Origin: Legionella cherrii | GTDB lineage: Bacteria; Pseudomonadota; Gammaproteobacteria; Legionellales; Legionellaceae | Direction: 5' to 3' | Length of the DNA stretch: 64,000 nucleotides | Assembly: GCF_900635815.1 (NCBI RefSeq) | Contig: NZ_LR134173.1 | Location: forward strand, 2,140,001-2,204,000 | Part shown: one piece after another, positions 35,134-46,097 of the stretch | Numbering within the stretch: position 1 is the first letter of the stretch | How the letters are laid out: every line of letters starts with the position of its first letter | Translations under genes and position numbers: made by a program | Notes under the pieces: model-generated | The model's input: the letters and a program-made list of their open reading frames with translations, nothing else | What the model was told of the DNA's origin: nothing | Databases searched by the model: none

Positions 35134-37338
35134 TCAGTATTTCCCTTTTTTAATTTTCTTATTTGAGGTATACAAAAAATCAATGGCACTGCTGGTATCA
35201 CTGTTGCTTATTTGGATACTAAAAAATCTGTTGAGTAAATATCTGAGGGTCAACATATTGGTATCTGTTTGTGAGAGACCAATGTTATAGCTTAAATAAA
35301 GGCGTTTTGAGAGCGATTTTCCAACCACCAAAGAAGTTGTGTCACTTGAGGTGTTGGTGATTTGATTGTAATTCGTATTGGTTTGCACATTAAAATCAAT
35401 ACCTGCAGTTTGTTTGAGTTGCTCTAAAAGTTTGAGGCTGTTTGTATTACTCCCTAAGTTCATCGACGATATCGCTGCGAGAAGCAATTGTCCTCCAGCC
35501 TTATTGGCCTGATTTGCTGGACGCCTCAGAACAAGCATGGAAAGAATATCTGCTTGTGAAAGAACAGCAGGCTCTGAAAATAATTGAATTTTGGGGCGAG
35601 TTAACCGACCTGTTACTTCTACACCTAAAGTCATGGTTTCCCCATAATTAATATTTTGCAGATTGGTACTATTAAAATCTAAAAGCTGGCTTGAGCTGGA
35701 AAAGGTCGTGGGGGTAGTATTAATCTTTTTTGCTGCACGAACATTAATACTTGGATTAGAAATAGGTCCGCCAGAAAAAATTAGTTGTCCTTGTTGTATG
35801 GCTAAATCTTGTCCGTATGCCTTATAAGTACCGTCTCTAACTGATAATTCCCCATATGCATTGATTGAACTTTGTTGCGATTGTTTTATATGCAGTGTTC
35901 CATCCAAATGTCCTTTTAATCCTTTTACATTGATTGCTACTTTTTTTCCCATTTCAAGATCAATATCCATGTTGTTAATCAGTGTGAATGCAGGGGATGG
36001 TTTTTCCTTGCGTTTATAAACCACATCATCGGGTATAGAAATACTGTTGTGGAACGAGCGAGGTTTGATTTCAGCATAAGGAACCAAAACCGTACCTGAG
36101 AGAGTTTGGGTCATTGGTGTCACATGAAGATTAAGTTTGGGGGAAATATGAATTTTGTATTCACTGGTTTGAACCAATGGAAAATTATTTCCTTCCAGGC
36201 TGAAATCCCCTGTAAATTGGGAGCTTAGGTTTCCTTTTCCAGTAAGTGATAAATGATGACCTGAAGATACTGCTGAACCGCTTGCTTCCCAGGAGCGTTC
36301 TTTACCGTGAACATTAATCTCGATGGCATCGAGATTAAGTCCTATTTTAGGTAAGGAAAGGCTCGTTTTAGTGAGCATGAGTTGGCTGTCGATTATTTTT
36401 TTATGCAAAGTGCCACTTAATTTTAATGATGCAACGAGTTGTCCTTGAAGCTTATTAATTTCTGGACTGATTTTCTGTAAAAAGTCCAATGAGTTTACCT
36501 TCAATGATAATTCACTACTTATGGGTTGGTCATCTTTTAAGCCAGCATCAAGAAAGAATTTAGGTAGTTTAAATTCCAGTTTTAAATTTTTATTTTCATC
36601 GATGACCAAAATGCCAGTACCTTTAAGTTGTTCGGGAGAAAGGATAACTTTTAGAGACCCGCCTTTAAATTGGAGGCGAGGTATGGCCTCATTATTAGGA
36701 GGCTGGTAAAAACCGGGATGTATAGTGAGTTGTAAATTTCCCCGATTTTTAGCGTTGATTTCACCCATAGCAGATAAACTGGTGTATAAGCAAGCATGCT
36801 GACTGGATGCTTCCTTAGGTTGCGTCAGGTTCGCAGCAAATGTCCACTGCCATGGCAATGTTCCTCGAATTTTTGCATCAATCAACCAATGATCTTTTGG
36901 TTCAGTGGTTAATTGAGTGTGTAATTTGATTTGCATGTTGGGTAAGACGCCAGTCGCAGTGATGGTTCCCTTTTCACTAGCCATGACTTTATCTTGTGCT
37001 TTGTTCCATTGCATGCCATGCCATTGAGCAGTAATTAATTGGCTTTCTCGCAGAGAATGTGGCTGCCATTGAACGTCTAGTTGTTCTATTTTTAATTGAG
37101 AGGATTTATTTTGATACTCAACTCCGCTCAATACAAAGTGATTTAATAAACTGCCCTCAATTTGTTGCACTTTAAGAGTGCCTGGTAGATATAAATGGCT
37201 GAATTGAATAAGGGATCTTATGCCTGACTTTGTTTCTAATAAAAATAAAGCCATCCCTGCAAATAGAATAATAAATAAACAGCTAATATAAAGTATCTTA
37301 ACCAAAATTCGGAGCGCTTTTAGCAGGAATCGTTTCAT
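35134..37338 (-). CDS. tamB: Translocation and assembly module protein TamB (short)
   Basis: 734 residues versus about 1,250 in E. coli. One N-terminal membrane anchor (KILYISCLFIILFAGMALFLL) is followed by long beta-rich repeats spanning the periplasm and a C-terminal DUF490 domain (QGQLIFSGGPISNPSINVRA, VTGRLTRPKIQLFSEPAVLSQADILSMLVL, then VGKSLSKRLYLSYNIGL). Both ends are complete, so the shortness is in the middle of the hydrophobic groove, not a truncation. It overlaps the tamA stop by four bases (ATGA). TamB bridges the inner membrane to TamA and is thought to carry phospholipids or assist outer-membrane protein insertion. Confidence 0.88.
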   Translation of the reverse strand: MKRFLLKALRILVKILYISCLFIILFAGMALFLLETKSGIRSLIQFSHLYLPGTLKVQQIEGSLLNHFVLSGVEYQNKSSQLKIEQLDVQWQPHSLRESQLITAQWHGMQWNKAQDKVMASEKGTITATGVLPNMQIKLHTQLTTEPKDHWLIDAKIRGTLPWQWTFAANLTQPKEASSQHACLYTSLSAMGEINAKNRGNLQLTIHPGFYQPPNNEAIPRLQFKGGSLKVILSPEQLKGTGILVIDENKNLKLEFKLPKFFLDAGLKDDQPISSELSLKVNSLDFLQKISPEINKLQGQLVASLKLSGTLHKKIIDSQLMLTKTSLSLPKIGLNLDAIEINVHGKERSWEASGSAVSSGHHLSLTGKGNLSSQFTGDFSLEGNNFPLVQTSEYKIHISPKLNLHVTPMTQTLSGTVLVPYAEIKPRSFHNSISIPDDVVYKRKEKPSPAFTLINNMDIDLEMGKKVAINVKGLKGHLDGTLHIKQSQQSSINAYGELSVRDGTYKAYGQDLAIQQGQLIFSGGPISNPSINVRAAKKINTTPTTFSSSSQLLDFNSTNLQNINYGETMTLGVEVTGRLTRPKIQLFSEPAVLSQADILSMLVLRRPANQANKAGGQLLLAAISSMNLGSNTNSLKLLEQLKQTAGIDFNVQTNTNYNQITNTSSDTTSLVVGKSLSKRLYLSYNIGLSQTDTNMLTLRYLLNRFFSIQISNSDTSSAIDFLYTSNKKIKKGKY

Positions 37339-39023
37339 AAGTCGGGTCCCATGCTGATCACCAAACGTGGGCCATTGCTATCACGCTGCCATCGGCCGTT
37401 AATTGCCTGTGCTAATCCTACTTTAATTGGACCTATAGGTGAAACCCACATTAAACCACCACCTGCATCATAATAACTTTTAAGAGGATTTGGATTGTAA
37501 ATCGCTCCTGCATCATAAAATGCAATCAAGTACCAATTTTTTTTGGTTTCTTTTTGAATTTCAAAACCAGCATAACTTATTATTCTGCTTGGACCTATTG
37601 AATTAAAACTAAATGCTTTTAAATTATCCGTTCCTCCTAAAAGTAATGCAAGTGATAAAGGCTGCTGGTTAATATTATTAATTGCAGTAAATCCTTGAAT
37701 TGCATGTCCGTAAAGGCGTAAACGGAGTGGTTCGATTCGCATTGCAGCTTTCATGTCTAATGAGGCTTGAGCAAAATTAATGGTCGATAAAAGGATTTGA
37801 TTGGCAGCAAGACCATTAATGGTGACGTTATATCCGGAGGGTGAGAAGAGGAGGTCTTGAGTTTTGCTCCATGTAATACTTGCCTTGGGATAGAGTAAAA
37901 ATTGTTTTGTATTTTGTTGAAATGCGTAATGAAATCCTTCGTAAAGCGAGTTTATTGATAAAGTACGTTGATAATTGGTTATTCGATGTTGCTGGGCAAG
38001 TGAGATAAGAAACGAATTACTGTATCCCGCGCTGTAGTTTAAATTTGAAAAATTGCCTGTCAGTGTGTATTGATCCTGAATGGGGTTTTTTCCAGGAATA
38101 ATATACTGAGCTTGTAATGCGTTTTGCACAAAAGAACCTTGAGCCATGAGATTGAATTTATGTCCCTGGCGATTGACGGGTATTACATGTAAAGCAGCAC
38201 GACCCCGAACACCCGTATCTGTACCATAACCCGCACCAAGAGTATAAGAGTATTTAGATACCGGCTCGGTATAGATTTGTACAGGTACTGTTGGGTTTTC
38301 TGTAATTTGCGGCTTTACAAGTACCGAACTAAAATATCCGCTATTTGATAAATCATTATTTAACTGGAGCACTTTATCACCAGAATAGACTTGTCCAGGT
38401 TGAAAAGGAACAAAACGGTGCAATAAGGCTGGGTTAATGTATGTAGGATTAAATTGCACTTGCCCAAAATAAAAAAGAGGGCCCGTGTCAAGAATTAGGG
38501 TGATTTCTGCTGTATAGTTCTCTTCATCAATTAAAATTTCACTTTTTTTAAAGCCTGCACGCATATAACCTTGGTTTTCTGCCGTATCAAGCAGTTTTAA
38601 TTTGGTTTGCTCGTATTGTTCAGTAAAAAGAGGGGATCCTGGTGCGATCGGTATATTTTTTATTGCATCCCGCAACATGGGGTTATGCGAACCTTCGCCG
38701 AGCAGTTCAATTTTGAGTCGCGAAATCATGACTTGTGGACCAGGATGAATAATAACAGTCAACTGATGAGTGGTAGGTCTTTGTAGTTTCACTTCCGCTT
38801 TAAAATAACCAAAAGGTTGAACTGCCTGAATGACATGTTCTTGTAACTCATCTAAGCTGAATTCGGCAAGGGGTTTTAATTTTTGTAATTCATTCAAACG
38901 TTTTTCAACATTCGCTTCGACTTTTCCAGAAACTCCATAAATTGTGATTGATACTGAATCATTGCTTTGAGCAAATAATGCAAAACAGGTAATGAGAAGT
39001 ATCAGATAAATGAGTTTTTTCAC
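37335..39023 (-). CDS. tamA: Outer-membrane assembly factor TamA
   Basis: Omp85-family barrel, about 562 residues from the GTG at 39023, which puts KKLIYLILLITCFALFAQS as signal peptide. An upstream GTG at 39095 would add 24 hydrophilic residues ahead of the signal and is less likely. N-terminal POTRA domains lie at ~25-260; the C-terminal barrel ends GGLMWVSPIGPIKVGLAQAI, the conserved Omp85 terminal strands, with a GRWQRDSNGPRLVISMG end. LLLGGTDNLKAFSFNSIGP is the loop-6-like region. Translationally coupled to tamB. Confidence 0.9.
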   Translation of the reverse strand: MKKLIYLILLITCFALFAQSNDSVSITIYGVSGKVEANVEKRLNELQKLKPLAEFSLDELQEHVIQAVQPFGYFKAEVKLQRPTTHQLTVIIHPGPQVMISRLKIELLGEGSHNPMLRDAIKNIPIAPGSPLFTEQYEQTKLKLLDTAENQGYMRAGFKKSEILIDEENYTAEITLILDTGPLFYFGQVQFNPTYINPALLHRFVPFQPGQVYSGDKVLQLNNDLSNSGYFSSVLVKPQITENPTVPVQIYTEPVSKYSYTLGAGYGTDTGVRGRAALHVIPVNRQGHKFNLMAQGSFVQNALQAQYIIPGKNPIQDQYTLTGNFSNLNYSAGYSNSFLISLAQQHRITNYQRTLSINSLYEGFHYAFQQNTKQFLLYPKASITWSKTQDLLFSPSGYNVTINGLAANQILLSTINFAQASLDMKAAMRIEPLRLRLYGHAIQGFTAINNINQQPLSLALLLGGTDNLKAFSFNSIGPSRIISYAGFEIQKETKKNWYLIAFYDAGAIYNPNPLKSYYDAGGGLMWVSPIGPIKVGLAQAINGRWQRDSNGPRLVISMGPDL

Positions 39024-39159
39024 GATAGTCTCAATACTCGTTTCACTTAAAATGTCCTCTTGATTTTCATAGGAATCATTTTTAAGAATATACACTTATT
39101 CGACATATAAAGGCTAGGCATAAAAGGGAGTAATAGCCTGGTTACAGCATTATCTTTAT

Positions 39160-41703
39160 CTACGCATCAACTGTTTCCATACTCTTGAATCGATATATCA
39201 AATCAAGAGCCTCTCTTGCAGTTAATCGATCCGGATCAATTTGAGCCAGTTCACGTAAAATGGGAGATTGGGGTTTCACTTGAACTGATGTGTGGTTGAT
39301 TGCAGGGGCTGAAGGATTCTGATTTTGAATATGATTTAAGTGCGCATGAGCGAGTGTTAAAACCTCAGCAGGTATCCCCGCAAGTTCTGCTACTTCAAGC
39401 CCATAGCTTCGATTCGCATGACCTGGTTCGACTCGATATAAAAAGATAATCCGACCAGTATCCAAGGATGCCTGCAAATGAACATTCCGAATGCAAGGCC
39501 ATTGTTGGGGAAGATTGGTTAACTCAAAGTAATGCGTGGAAAATAAAGTATATGCTTTAATGGTCGTCGCCAGATAAGCGCAGCTGGCATAAGCCAAAGC
39601 CATACCATCATAGGTACTGGTACCGCGACCAATTTCATCAATTAAAACAAGGCTCTCATGAGTTGCCTGTCTTAAAATTTGCGCAGTTTCCGTCATTTCT
39701 ACCATAAAAGTTGAACGACCGGAGGCTAAATCGTCACTGGCGCCTATACGGGTAAAAATTCTATCAATAGGGCCTAAAGTTACTGACTTAGCAGGTACGA
39801 AACTGCCAATATGAGCTAAAAGTACAATTAAAGCGGTTTGCCGCATGTAAGTTGACTTACCGCCCATGTTGGGGCCGGTAATGAGCAATATATTTTGCGA
39901 TGGTTTGAGTTGCAGGTCATTCGCGATGAAGCGTTCTTGCAGTAACTGTTCAATTACTGGATGGCGACCTCCTTCAATAGAAATTTGTGACTCAGGTACC
40001 AGGGTAGGGCAACACCAATTGAAACTTTGAGCCCGTTCTGCAAGAGTTGCTAATACATCCAATTTGGCCAGTGCTTGTGCTAAAAGCGTTAATTCGTGTA
40101 TATGGTTCTGGATTTCGATCAATAGATTTTCATAGAGCCATTTTTCCCGTGCCAAAGCCTTAACTTGTGCTGACAATACTTTCTCTTCAAATTGCTTTAA
40201 CTCTGGGGTGATATATCGCTCCACATTTTTTAAGGTTTGCTTTCTGTGGTAATGAGGAGGTGCTTTTTCTGATTGGCTTTTTGAGAGCTCGATGTAATAT
40301 CCCTGTACGTTATTGAAGCCAAATTTCAGACTCGACAGACCAGTTTTTTGTTTTTCTTCTTGTTCTAAATGCATGAGTTTATCATTGGCACGCGTACTGA
40401 GGATTCTGAGCTCATCCAATTCTTCATCAAAACCTGGAGCGATCACCCCGCCATCACGAATCAATACGGGAGGATTTTCTATAATCGCTGACGCAAGTAT
40501 TTGTTGGAGTACTGGTAAGGGTTTAATATGTCTTTTTAATTGAAATATGAGTTCGCTTTGGTGATGAGTAAGTACGGAATTCAATTCTGGAAGTAATGCT
40601 AAAGTATGACTCAACGCAACCAAATCACGTGGACGAGCTGATTTTAAAGCAATACGCGAGACAATCCGTTCCACATCAGAAGTTTGTCGCAACAACTCAT
40701 AGAGTGACAAGCCCTGTTGCAATTGCATGATTTCCAGTACCGCATTCTGGCGAGCTTTAATTAGGTTATGTTGTTTCAGCGGCCTTCCTAACCAACGTTT
40801 GAGTAAACGACTACCCATGGGGCATGCGGTTTTATCCAACAACGATAACAAACTGTTTTCATGGCTGCCACTCATGTTTTCAAATAATTCTAGATGTTTT
40901 TGGGTTGAGGCATCCAGTTGCAAGTAATCATGCGTATGTTCAAGCGTCATTGTTGTTAAATGGGGAAGAGCTTGTTTTTGCGTCGTATGTAAATAAGATA
41001 ACAAAGCACCCGCGGCAATAAGGGCAGTAGGATGATCTTGCTCACCGAACGCTCTAAGATCATGTACTGCAAATTGCTCACATAAAAGTTTTTTAGCATG
41101 ATCAATGTGAAATTCCCAACCTGGTCTCAGTTTAATTGGGAAATTCAGGCAGTATTCTTCCAAGGGAGATGTTTCTTGTAAAAGTAATTCAGCAGGCTGC
41201 AATCGTGTTAGCTCGGCGCTAAGCTGATTCGTTTCTGTTAATTCCAGTAAATGAAAACGGCCACTACTGAGCTCAACCCAGGCAAGACCAATTTTATGTT
41301 TTTGGTGATGGATTGCCAGTAATAAATTGTCTTTTTTAGCATCTAAAAGTGCTTCATCAGTCACTGTTCCTGGAGTAATAATACGAGTAACTTGGCGTTC
41401 AACAGGACCTTTGCTGGTTGCAGGATCCCCTATTTGTTCGCAGATTGCTACTGATTCACCTTTTTTAATCAGTCTTGCTAGATAATTCTCCACTGCATGA
41501 TAAGGAACGCCGGCCATAGGAATTGGTTTGTCAGCAGATTGACCTCGATGGGTCAAAGTGAGATCCAACAATTGTGACGCACGTTTGGCATCATCAAAAA
41601 ATAATTCGTAAAAATCACCCATACGATAGAACAAGAGCATATCAGGGTATTCTGATTTTATGCGTAAATACTGTTGCATCATTGGTGTATGGGAAGTGGT
41701 CAT
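39160..41703 (-). CDS. mutS: DNA mismatch repair protein MutS
   Basis: 847 residues, normal length. The mismatch-reading Phe-x-Glu is in [14 protein letters not shown] near residue 30. The ATPase domain carries [18 protein letters not shown] (Walker A), [19 protein letters not shown] (Walker B) and FSTHYFELT (His switch). Middle lever/clamp domains are recognisable in order. The ATG at 41703 lacks a clear ribosome-binding site; ATGs seven and eight codons on are alternatives. Confidence 0.97.
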   Translation of the reverse strand: MTTSHTPMMQQYLRIKSEYPDMLLFYRMGDFYELFFDDAKRASQLLDLTLTHRGQSADKPIPMAGVPYHAVENYLARLIKKGESVAICEQIGDPATSKGPVERQVTRIITPGTVTDEALLDAKKDNLLLAIHHQKHKIGLAWVELSSGRFHLLELTETNQLSAELTRLQPAELLLQETSPLEEYCLNFPIKLRPGWEFHIDHAKKLLCEQFAVHDLRAFGEQDHPTALIAAGALLSYLHTTQKQALPHLTTMTLEHTHDYLQLDASTQKHLELFENMSGSHENSLLSLLDKTACPMGSRLLKRWLGRPLKQHNLIKARQNAVLEIMQLQQGLSLYELLRQTSDVERIVSRIALKSARPRDLVALSHTLALLPELNSVLTHHQSELIFQLKRHIKPLPVLQQILASAIIENPPVLIRDGGVIAPGFDEELDELRILSTRANDKLMHLEQEEKQKTGLSSLKFGFNNVQGYYIELSKSQSEKAPPHYHRKQTLKNVERYITPELKQFEEKVLSAQVKALAREKWLYENLLIEIQNHIHELTLLAQALAKLDVLATLAERAQSFNWCCPTLVPESQISIEGGRHPVIEQLLQERFIANDLQLKPSQNILLITGPNMGGKSTYMRQTALIVLLAHIGSFVPAKSVTLGPIDRIFTRIGASDDLASGRSTFMVEMTETAQILRQATHESLVLIDEIGRGTSTYDGMALAYASCAYLATTIKAYTLFSTHYFELTNLPQQWPCIRNVHLQASLDTGRIIFLYRVEPGHANRSYGLEVAELAGIPAEVLTLAHAHLNHIQNQNPSAPAINHTSVQVKPQSPILRELAQIDPDRLTAREALDLIYRFKSMETVDA

Positions 41704-42020
41704 GAAGGTTTTTTATTTGAGTGGAAAGTGGGGCGATTTTAGCAAAATCATTTAAGGTAGAGTAGAGGCTATCGAACGAAGAGGGTGTGGATATCAAAAT
41801 CCGCATAATGAAGAAAAAGATAAAGTGACTGAAACGCGGCAATTAACTAGTTTGCCATAATGTAATTTTGATTTAGGTAATGAGTCTATAAAGCCAAAAG
41901 AAGCTGAGCTAGAGACAAAAAGGAAGCAAGTTTTTTTTGCATAATTGTCTCTGTACACTTCAATAAATAACCCTAGCTTCAAGAATAGAATCTGGGATAT
42001 TATCAATTACTTATCATGGA
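41704..42020. other. Divergent intergenic region, no gene seen
   Basis: Separates mutS (minus) from the glutamine-synthetase-like gene (plus). Short frames on the minus strand across it overlap each other, lack ribosome-binding sites and do not look coding. It probably holds the promoter of the four-gene cluster downstream; I cannot place it with confidence. Confidence 0.4.
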
Positions 42021-42038
42021 ATGGCAAAGGAAAATGCT

Positions 42039-43412
42039 ATGTTAACTACAAAGGATGTTAAGTCTGTTGAGGCCGCAAAACAAATTATTGAAGAGCGTAA
42101 CCTCACTCATGTCAAGGTTGGTTTATTTGATGTGGATGGGGTGATGCTTGGAAAATATATGAGCCGTAATAAATTCTTCTCGGCTTTGGACAATGGTTTT
42201 TCTTTTTGTGACGTGATCTTAGGTTGGGATTCCAAAGATAAACTCTATGATAATGGAAAATATACCGGGTGGCACACCGGTTATCCCGACACTTCAGTAC
42301 GCATTTTGCCAGAAACTTGCCGAGAGCTTGTTTTTGAAGAGAATCAACTGTTATTTATGGCTGAATTTTCTGGAGAAGCAGAGAACTTATGTCCGCGAGC
42401 ATTGCTGCGTCGAATTATTAATAAAGCAGATTCAATGGGATTTGACGCTTATGCGGCATTGGAATATGAATTCTTCATGTTTGATGAAACGCCTGACAGC
42501 ATACGCTCTAAAGGTTTTCGTGATTTAAAACCAATGACCCCTGATTTTTTTGGTTACTCAATGATTCGTAATACCGTTCATGCGGAGTTATATCATCAAA
42601 TCCTCAATATGAGTGAGATTATGGATTTTCCTATTGAAGGTTTGCATGCTGAAACAGGCCCAGGGGTAATAGAAGCAGCCATTGCTGTAGATAAGGCTGC
42701 AGAAGCGGGCGATAAGGCTGCATTATTCAAGACTTTCATGAAAGTCCTAGCACAACGAAACAATATGATGGCTACCTTTATGGCTAAATGGTCACCACAC
42801 TATCCCGGACAAAGTGGACACATCCACCTGTCCTTACGGCATAAAAATAATAGGGGTAGTGCTTTTTTCGACCCTACAATGCAATATAACATGAGCAAAA
42901 TTCAGAGACATTTCGTGGCAGGACAACAAAAACTCATGCCTGAATTTTTAGCGATGGTTTCTCCTACTGTGAATAGCTTTTCTCGACTCATTCCAGGATT
43001 TTGGGCACCAACTGACGCGACATGGGGGGTAGAGAATCGTACCACGGCATTACGCGTTATCCCGGGAAGTGATAAGTCACAGCGCGTTGAGTATCGGTTA
43101 GGTTCTGCTGATTCGAATCCTTATTTGGCTTTGGCAGCGGCTTTGGGCTCAGGTTTGTATGGAATTGAGCATGAACTGGAACCCTATCCAGAAATTAAAG
43201 GTAATTCTTATTCGCAACAGCATCAATCGGAGCTCGCTTTGCCACGGACCCTGTGGGAAGCTGCTACTCGTCTAAGGGAATCACAAGCTGCACGTACGTT
43301 ATTTGGCGAACCATTTGTTGAGCATTTTGCTGCCTCACGCGAATGGGAAGAACGAGAGTTTCGTCGTCATATTACCGATTGGGAATTGGATCGCTATTTT
43401 GAAATTATTTAA
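42039..43412 (+). CDS. Glutamine-synthetase-family gamma-glutamyl ligase (PuuA/GlnA-like)
   Basis: 457 residues from ATG 42039, which has AAGGA seven bases upstream (ATG 42021 is the alternative). Glutamine-synthetase fold: EYEFFMFDETPD (metal-binding Glu), LHAETGPGVIEAAI, GQSGHIHLSLR (His near ATP), VNSFSRLIPGFWAP and ENRTTALRVIP with Arg residues that bind ATP/Glu, and VEYRLGSADSNPYLALAAAL. The absence of the adenylylation-loop Tyr and the setting beside aldehyde and alcohol dehydrogenases argue for an amine- or amino-alcohol-glutamylating enzyme rather than a housekeeping GlnA. It starts a four-gene plus-strand cluster. Confidence 0.85.
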   Translation: MLTTKDVKSVEAAKQIIEERNLTHVKVGLFDVDGVMLGKYMSRNKFFSALDNGFSFCDVILGWDSKDKLYDNGKYTGWHTGYPDTSVRILPETCRELVFEENQLLFMAEFSGEAENLCPRALLRRIINKADSMGFDAYAALEYEFFMFDETPDSIRSKGFRDLKPMTPDFFGYSMIRNTVHAELYHQILNMSEIMDFPIEGLHAETGPGVIEAAIAVDKAAEAGDKAALFKTFMKVLAQRNNMMATFMAKWSPHYPGQSGHIHLSLRHKNNRGSAFFDPTMQYNMSKIQRHFVAGQQKLMPEFLAMVSPTVNSFSRLIPGFWAPTDATWGVENRTTALRVIPGSDKSQRVEYRLGSADSNPYLALAAALGSGLYGIEHELEPYPEIKGNSYSQQHQSELALPRTLWEAATRLRESQAARTLFGEPFVEHFAASREWEEREFRRHITDWELDRYFEII

Positions 43413-43429
43413 CTCGGATTTTCCAGATC

Positions 43430-44821
43430 ATGAATGATACATTGAAAACCTATTCACCTATAGATAATTCACTCTATGTAGAGCGAACTTTTGCGGATGA
43501 CGATGCAATCCAATTGGCATTAGACCGAGCATCAAGTGCCAAAAAACAATGGGCTAATACCTCGTTGGCTGAGCGTGAGCATTATTGTCAGGCTGCAGTA
43601 GATGCTCTAGTTGCCAATAAGGAAGAGATTGCCTGGGAAATCTGTTGGCAAATGGGAAGACCAATTCGTTATGCTCCAGGAGAGATTAATGGTTTTGAGG
43701 AGCGTGCTCGATATATGATTGCTGCCGCAAGTGCTGCATTGTCACCCATCAGATTGCCTGAAAAAACTGGCTTTATTCGCTATATCAAACGAGAACCTCT
43801 AGGGCTCACATTGGTCATTGCCCCATGGAATTATCCTTATCTTACGGCCGTGAATGCGATTATCCCAGCCATTATGGCGGGAAATGTTGTCTTACTTAAG
43901 CACTCAGCGCAAACACCGCTTGTTGCTGAACGATTTGCCCAGGCATTTAGCGAAGCAAAGCTTCCAGAAGGGGTTTTCCAATACTTGCATCTAACTCATG
44001 CAGACACGGAAAAGGTATTACGTCACCCAGCGATCAATCATGTTGCTTTTACAGGTTCTGTTGCAGGTGGTGAAATGGTGGAGCGAGTCACTGCCGGACG
44101 TTTTTTAAGTATTGGCTTGGAACTCGGAGGAAAAGATCCGGGGTATGTTCGTTTTGATGCAGATATCGATAAAGCGGTAGAAACGCTGATGGATGGAGCG
44201 TTCTTTAATTCAGGCCAATCGTGTTGCGGAATTGAACGTATTTATGTCCACAAAGCGGTTTATGAGCAATTTGTAAATAAGGCGGTAGCATGGGTGAGGC
44301 AATATAAACTCGGACGTCCTGACGATCCGGATACTACCTTAGGACCACTCGTAAGGCCTTCTGCTGCGGAATTTGTCCGTGCCCAGATTCGCGAGGCCTT
44401 GGCACAAGGTGCTGTGGCCCATATAGATAGCCAAAACTTTGTTATGGATCGGCCTGGATCGGCCTATATGGCGCCCCAAATTTTAACGGAAGTAACCCAT
44501 AAAATGCGGATCATGACGGAAGAAACATTCGGACCGGTAGTGGGCATCATGTCCGTTGACAGCGATGACGAAGCGATTGCGTTAATGAATGACAGTGCTT
44601 ACGGTTTAACGGCAGCTGTTTTCACTCAAGATATAGATCAGGGAATCGCCATTGGAGAACAACTGCACACCGGAACATTTTTCATTAATCGTTGTGATTA
44701 TTTGGATCCTGCTTTGGCCTGGACTGGAGTCAAAAACTCAGGGCGTGGATGTACACTTTCCTCTATAGGATATGAGTCATTGACCAGGCCTAAATCTTTT
44801 CATTTAAAAACAAACGATTAG
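43430..44821 (+). CDS. NAD(P)-dependent aldehyde dehydrogenase
   Basis: 463 residues, complete. Blocks in order: VIAPWNYPYLTAVNAIIPAI, VAFTGSVAGGEMV (cofactor-binding turn), LELGGKDPGYV with catalytic Glu, FFNSGQSCCGIERIYV with the catalytic Cys, and EETFGPVVGIM. SSADH-like or PuuC-like in general appearance. It begins 17 bases after the ligase stop, so it is co-transcribed; the expected substrate would be a gamma-glutamylated aldehyde. That substrate is inferred from context only. Confidence 0.9.
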   Translation: MNDTLKTYSPIDNSLYVERTFADDDAIQLALDRASSAKKQWANTSLAEREHYCQAAVDALVANKEEIAWEICWQMGRPIRYAPGEINGFEERARYMIAAASAALSPIRLPEKTGFIRYIKREPLGLTLVIAPWNYPYLTAVNAIIPAIMAGNVVLLKHSAQTPLVAERFAQAFSEAKLPEGVFQYLHLTHADTEKVLRHPAINHVAFTGSVAGGEMVERVTAGRFLSIGLELGGKDPGYVRFDADIDKAVETLMDGAFFNSGQSCCGIERIYVHKAVYEQFVNKAVAWVRQYKLGRPDDPDTTLGPLVRPSAAEFVRAQIREALAQGAVAHIDSQNFVMDRPGSAYMAPQILTEVTHKMRIMTEETFGPVVGIMSVDSDDEAIALMNDSAYGLTAAVFTQDIDQGIAIGEQLHTGTFFINRCDYLDPALAWTGVKNSGRGCTLSSIGYESLTRPKSFHLKTND

Positions 44822-44893
44822 GGTTTTTATGCAATTCGCAGCATTTTGACCAAGAACTCGAATTGCAAACAAACCCCAGAAAGGGATCTACAA

Positions 44894-46069
44894 ATGAATA
44901 CATTATCAATGAAAGCTAATTGGAATTATCCCACTTCGATAAGGGTAGGGGCGGGGCGTGCACGTGAACTTACTGAAGCGTGCCATACCCTGGGTATCAA
45001 ATCCCCTCTGTTAGTCACAGACAGCAACCTTGCAAAATTACCCATGATTGAAGCAGCATTAGCAGCTTGTCGAGATGCGGGTTTACATGGTGCTTTGTTT
45101 ACCGATGTAAAAGCGAACCCCACCGGTGAAAATGTTGCTGCTGGTGTCGATGCTTATCGAAGTGGTCAACATGATGGGGTTATTGCTTTTGGGGGCGGAT
45201 CAGCTTTAGATGCTGCGAAAGCCATTGCATTAATGGTTGGCCAAACTCGTCCCCTTTGGGATTTTGAAGACATAGGAGATAATTGGCGACGTGTGAATGT
45301 TGCCGGTATAGCGCCTGTTATTGCCTTGCCAAGCACAGCCGGTACTGGTTCGGAAGTTGGGCGTGCTTCGGTGATAACCGATACACAACACCATCGAAAA
45401 AAGATTATTTTTCATCCTAAGATGTTACCTTCCATCGTTATTTTAGATCCAGAATTAACGGTTGCTTTACCACCGAGGATTACGGCAGCAACAGGTATGG
45501 ATGCATTATCTCATTGCCTGGAGGCTTATTCTGCCCCCAATTATCATCCAATGGCTGAAGGGATTGCTCTTGAAGGAATCCGTTTAATCAAAGAACATTT
45601 GCCTCGAGTAATGCAAAATGGAAATGATTTGAATTCCAGGACACAAATGCTTGTTGCATCAATGATGGGAGCAACAGCGTTCCAGCGTGGGTTAGGTGCA
45701 ATGCATGCGCTCGCTCATCCTTTGGGCGCTATATATGATGCACATCACGGTCGATTAAATGCTATTTTGATGCCTTATGTAGTGCAAGCCAATCGCTCAG
45801 AGATAGAACAAAAAATAGCTCGTCTAGCGTTTTACTTAGAGATTGATAATGGATTTGATGGGTTTCTAGAATGGATACTACAATTGCGCCGTGAACTAGG
45901 CATCGAACACAGCCTGGTTGAAATTGGCATCGATGCACGCGATGTGGCCCGTATTGCGACCATGGCGACTGAAGATCCTTCAGCGCAAAGTAATCCAATT
46001 CTTTTTGATGCGTTGCAATACAAAAACATTCTTACTGCCGCGATTCATGGAGATCCTCATCCTTTATAG
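44894..46069 (+). CDS. Iron-containing alcohol dehydrogenase
   Basis: 391 residues from ATG 44894, preceded by GAAAGGGA; an earlier TTG at 44846 is less convincing. Group III Fe-ADH: DGVIAFGGGSALDAAKAI (nucleotide binding), STAGTGSEVGRASVI, MDALSHCLEAYSAPNYHP and GAMHALAHPLGAIYDAHHG, which contain the Asp/His metal ligands. In this cluster it would oxidise a glutamylated amino alcohol to the aldehyde, which the preceding gene's enzyme would take to the acid. Substrate is inferred. Confidence 0.9.
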   Translation: MNTLSMKANWNYPTSIRVGAGRARELTEACHTLGIKSPLLVTDSNLAKLPMIEAALAACRDAGLHGALFTDVKANPTGENVAAGVDAYRSGQHDGVIAFGGGSALDAAKAIALMVGQTRPLWDFEDIGDNWRRVNVAGIAPVIALPSTAGTGSEVGRASVITDTQHHRKKIIFHPKMLPSIVILDPELTVALPPRITAATGMDALSHCLEAYSAPNYHPMAEGIALEGIRLIKEHLPRVMQNGNDLNSRTQMLVASMMGATAFQRGLGAMHALAHPLGAIYDAHHGRLNAILMPYVVQANRSEIEQKIARLAFYLEIDNGFDGFLEWILQLRRELGIEHSLVEIGIDARDVARIATMATEDPSAQSNPILFDALQYKNILTAAIHGDPHPL

Positions 46070-46097
46070 ATGAAGCGATCATATTGGCAGAGGGGCC

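Noticed and set aside
41642..42006. Two overlapping minus-strand frames upstream of mutS
   Set aside because: Different frames, no ribosome-binding sites, unnatural composition; treated as spacer.
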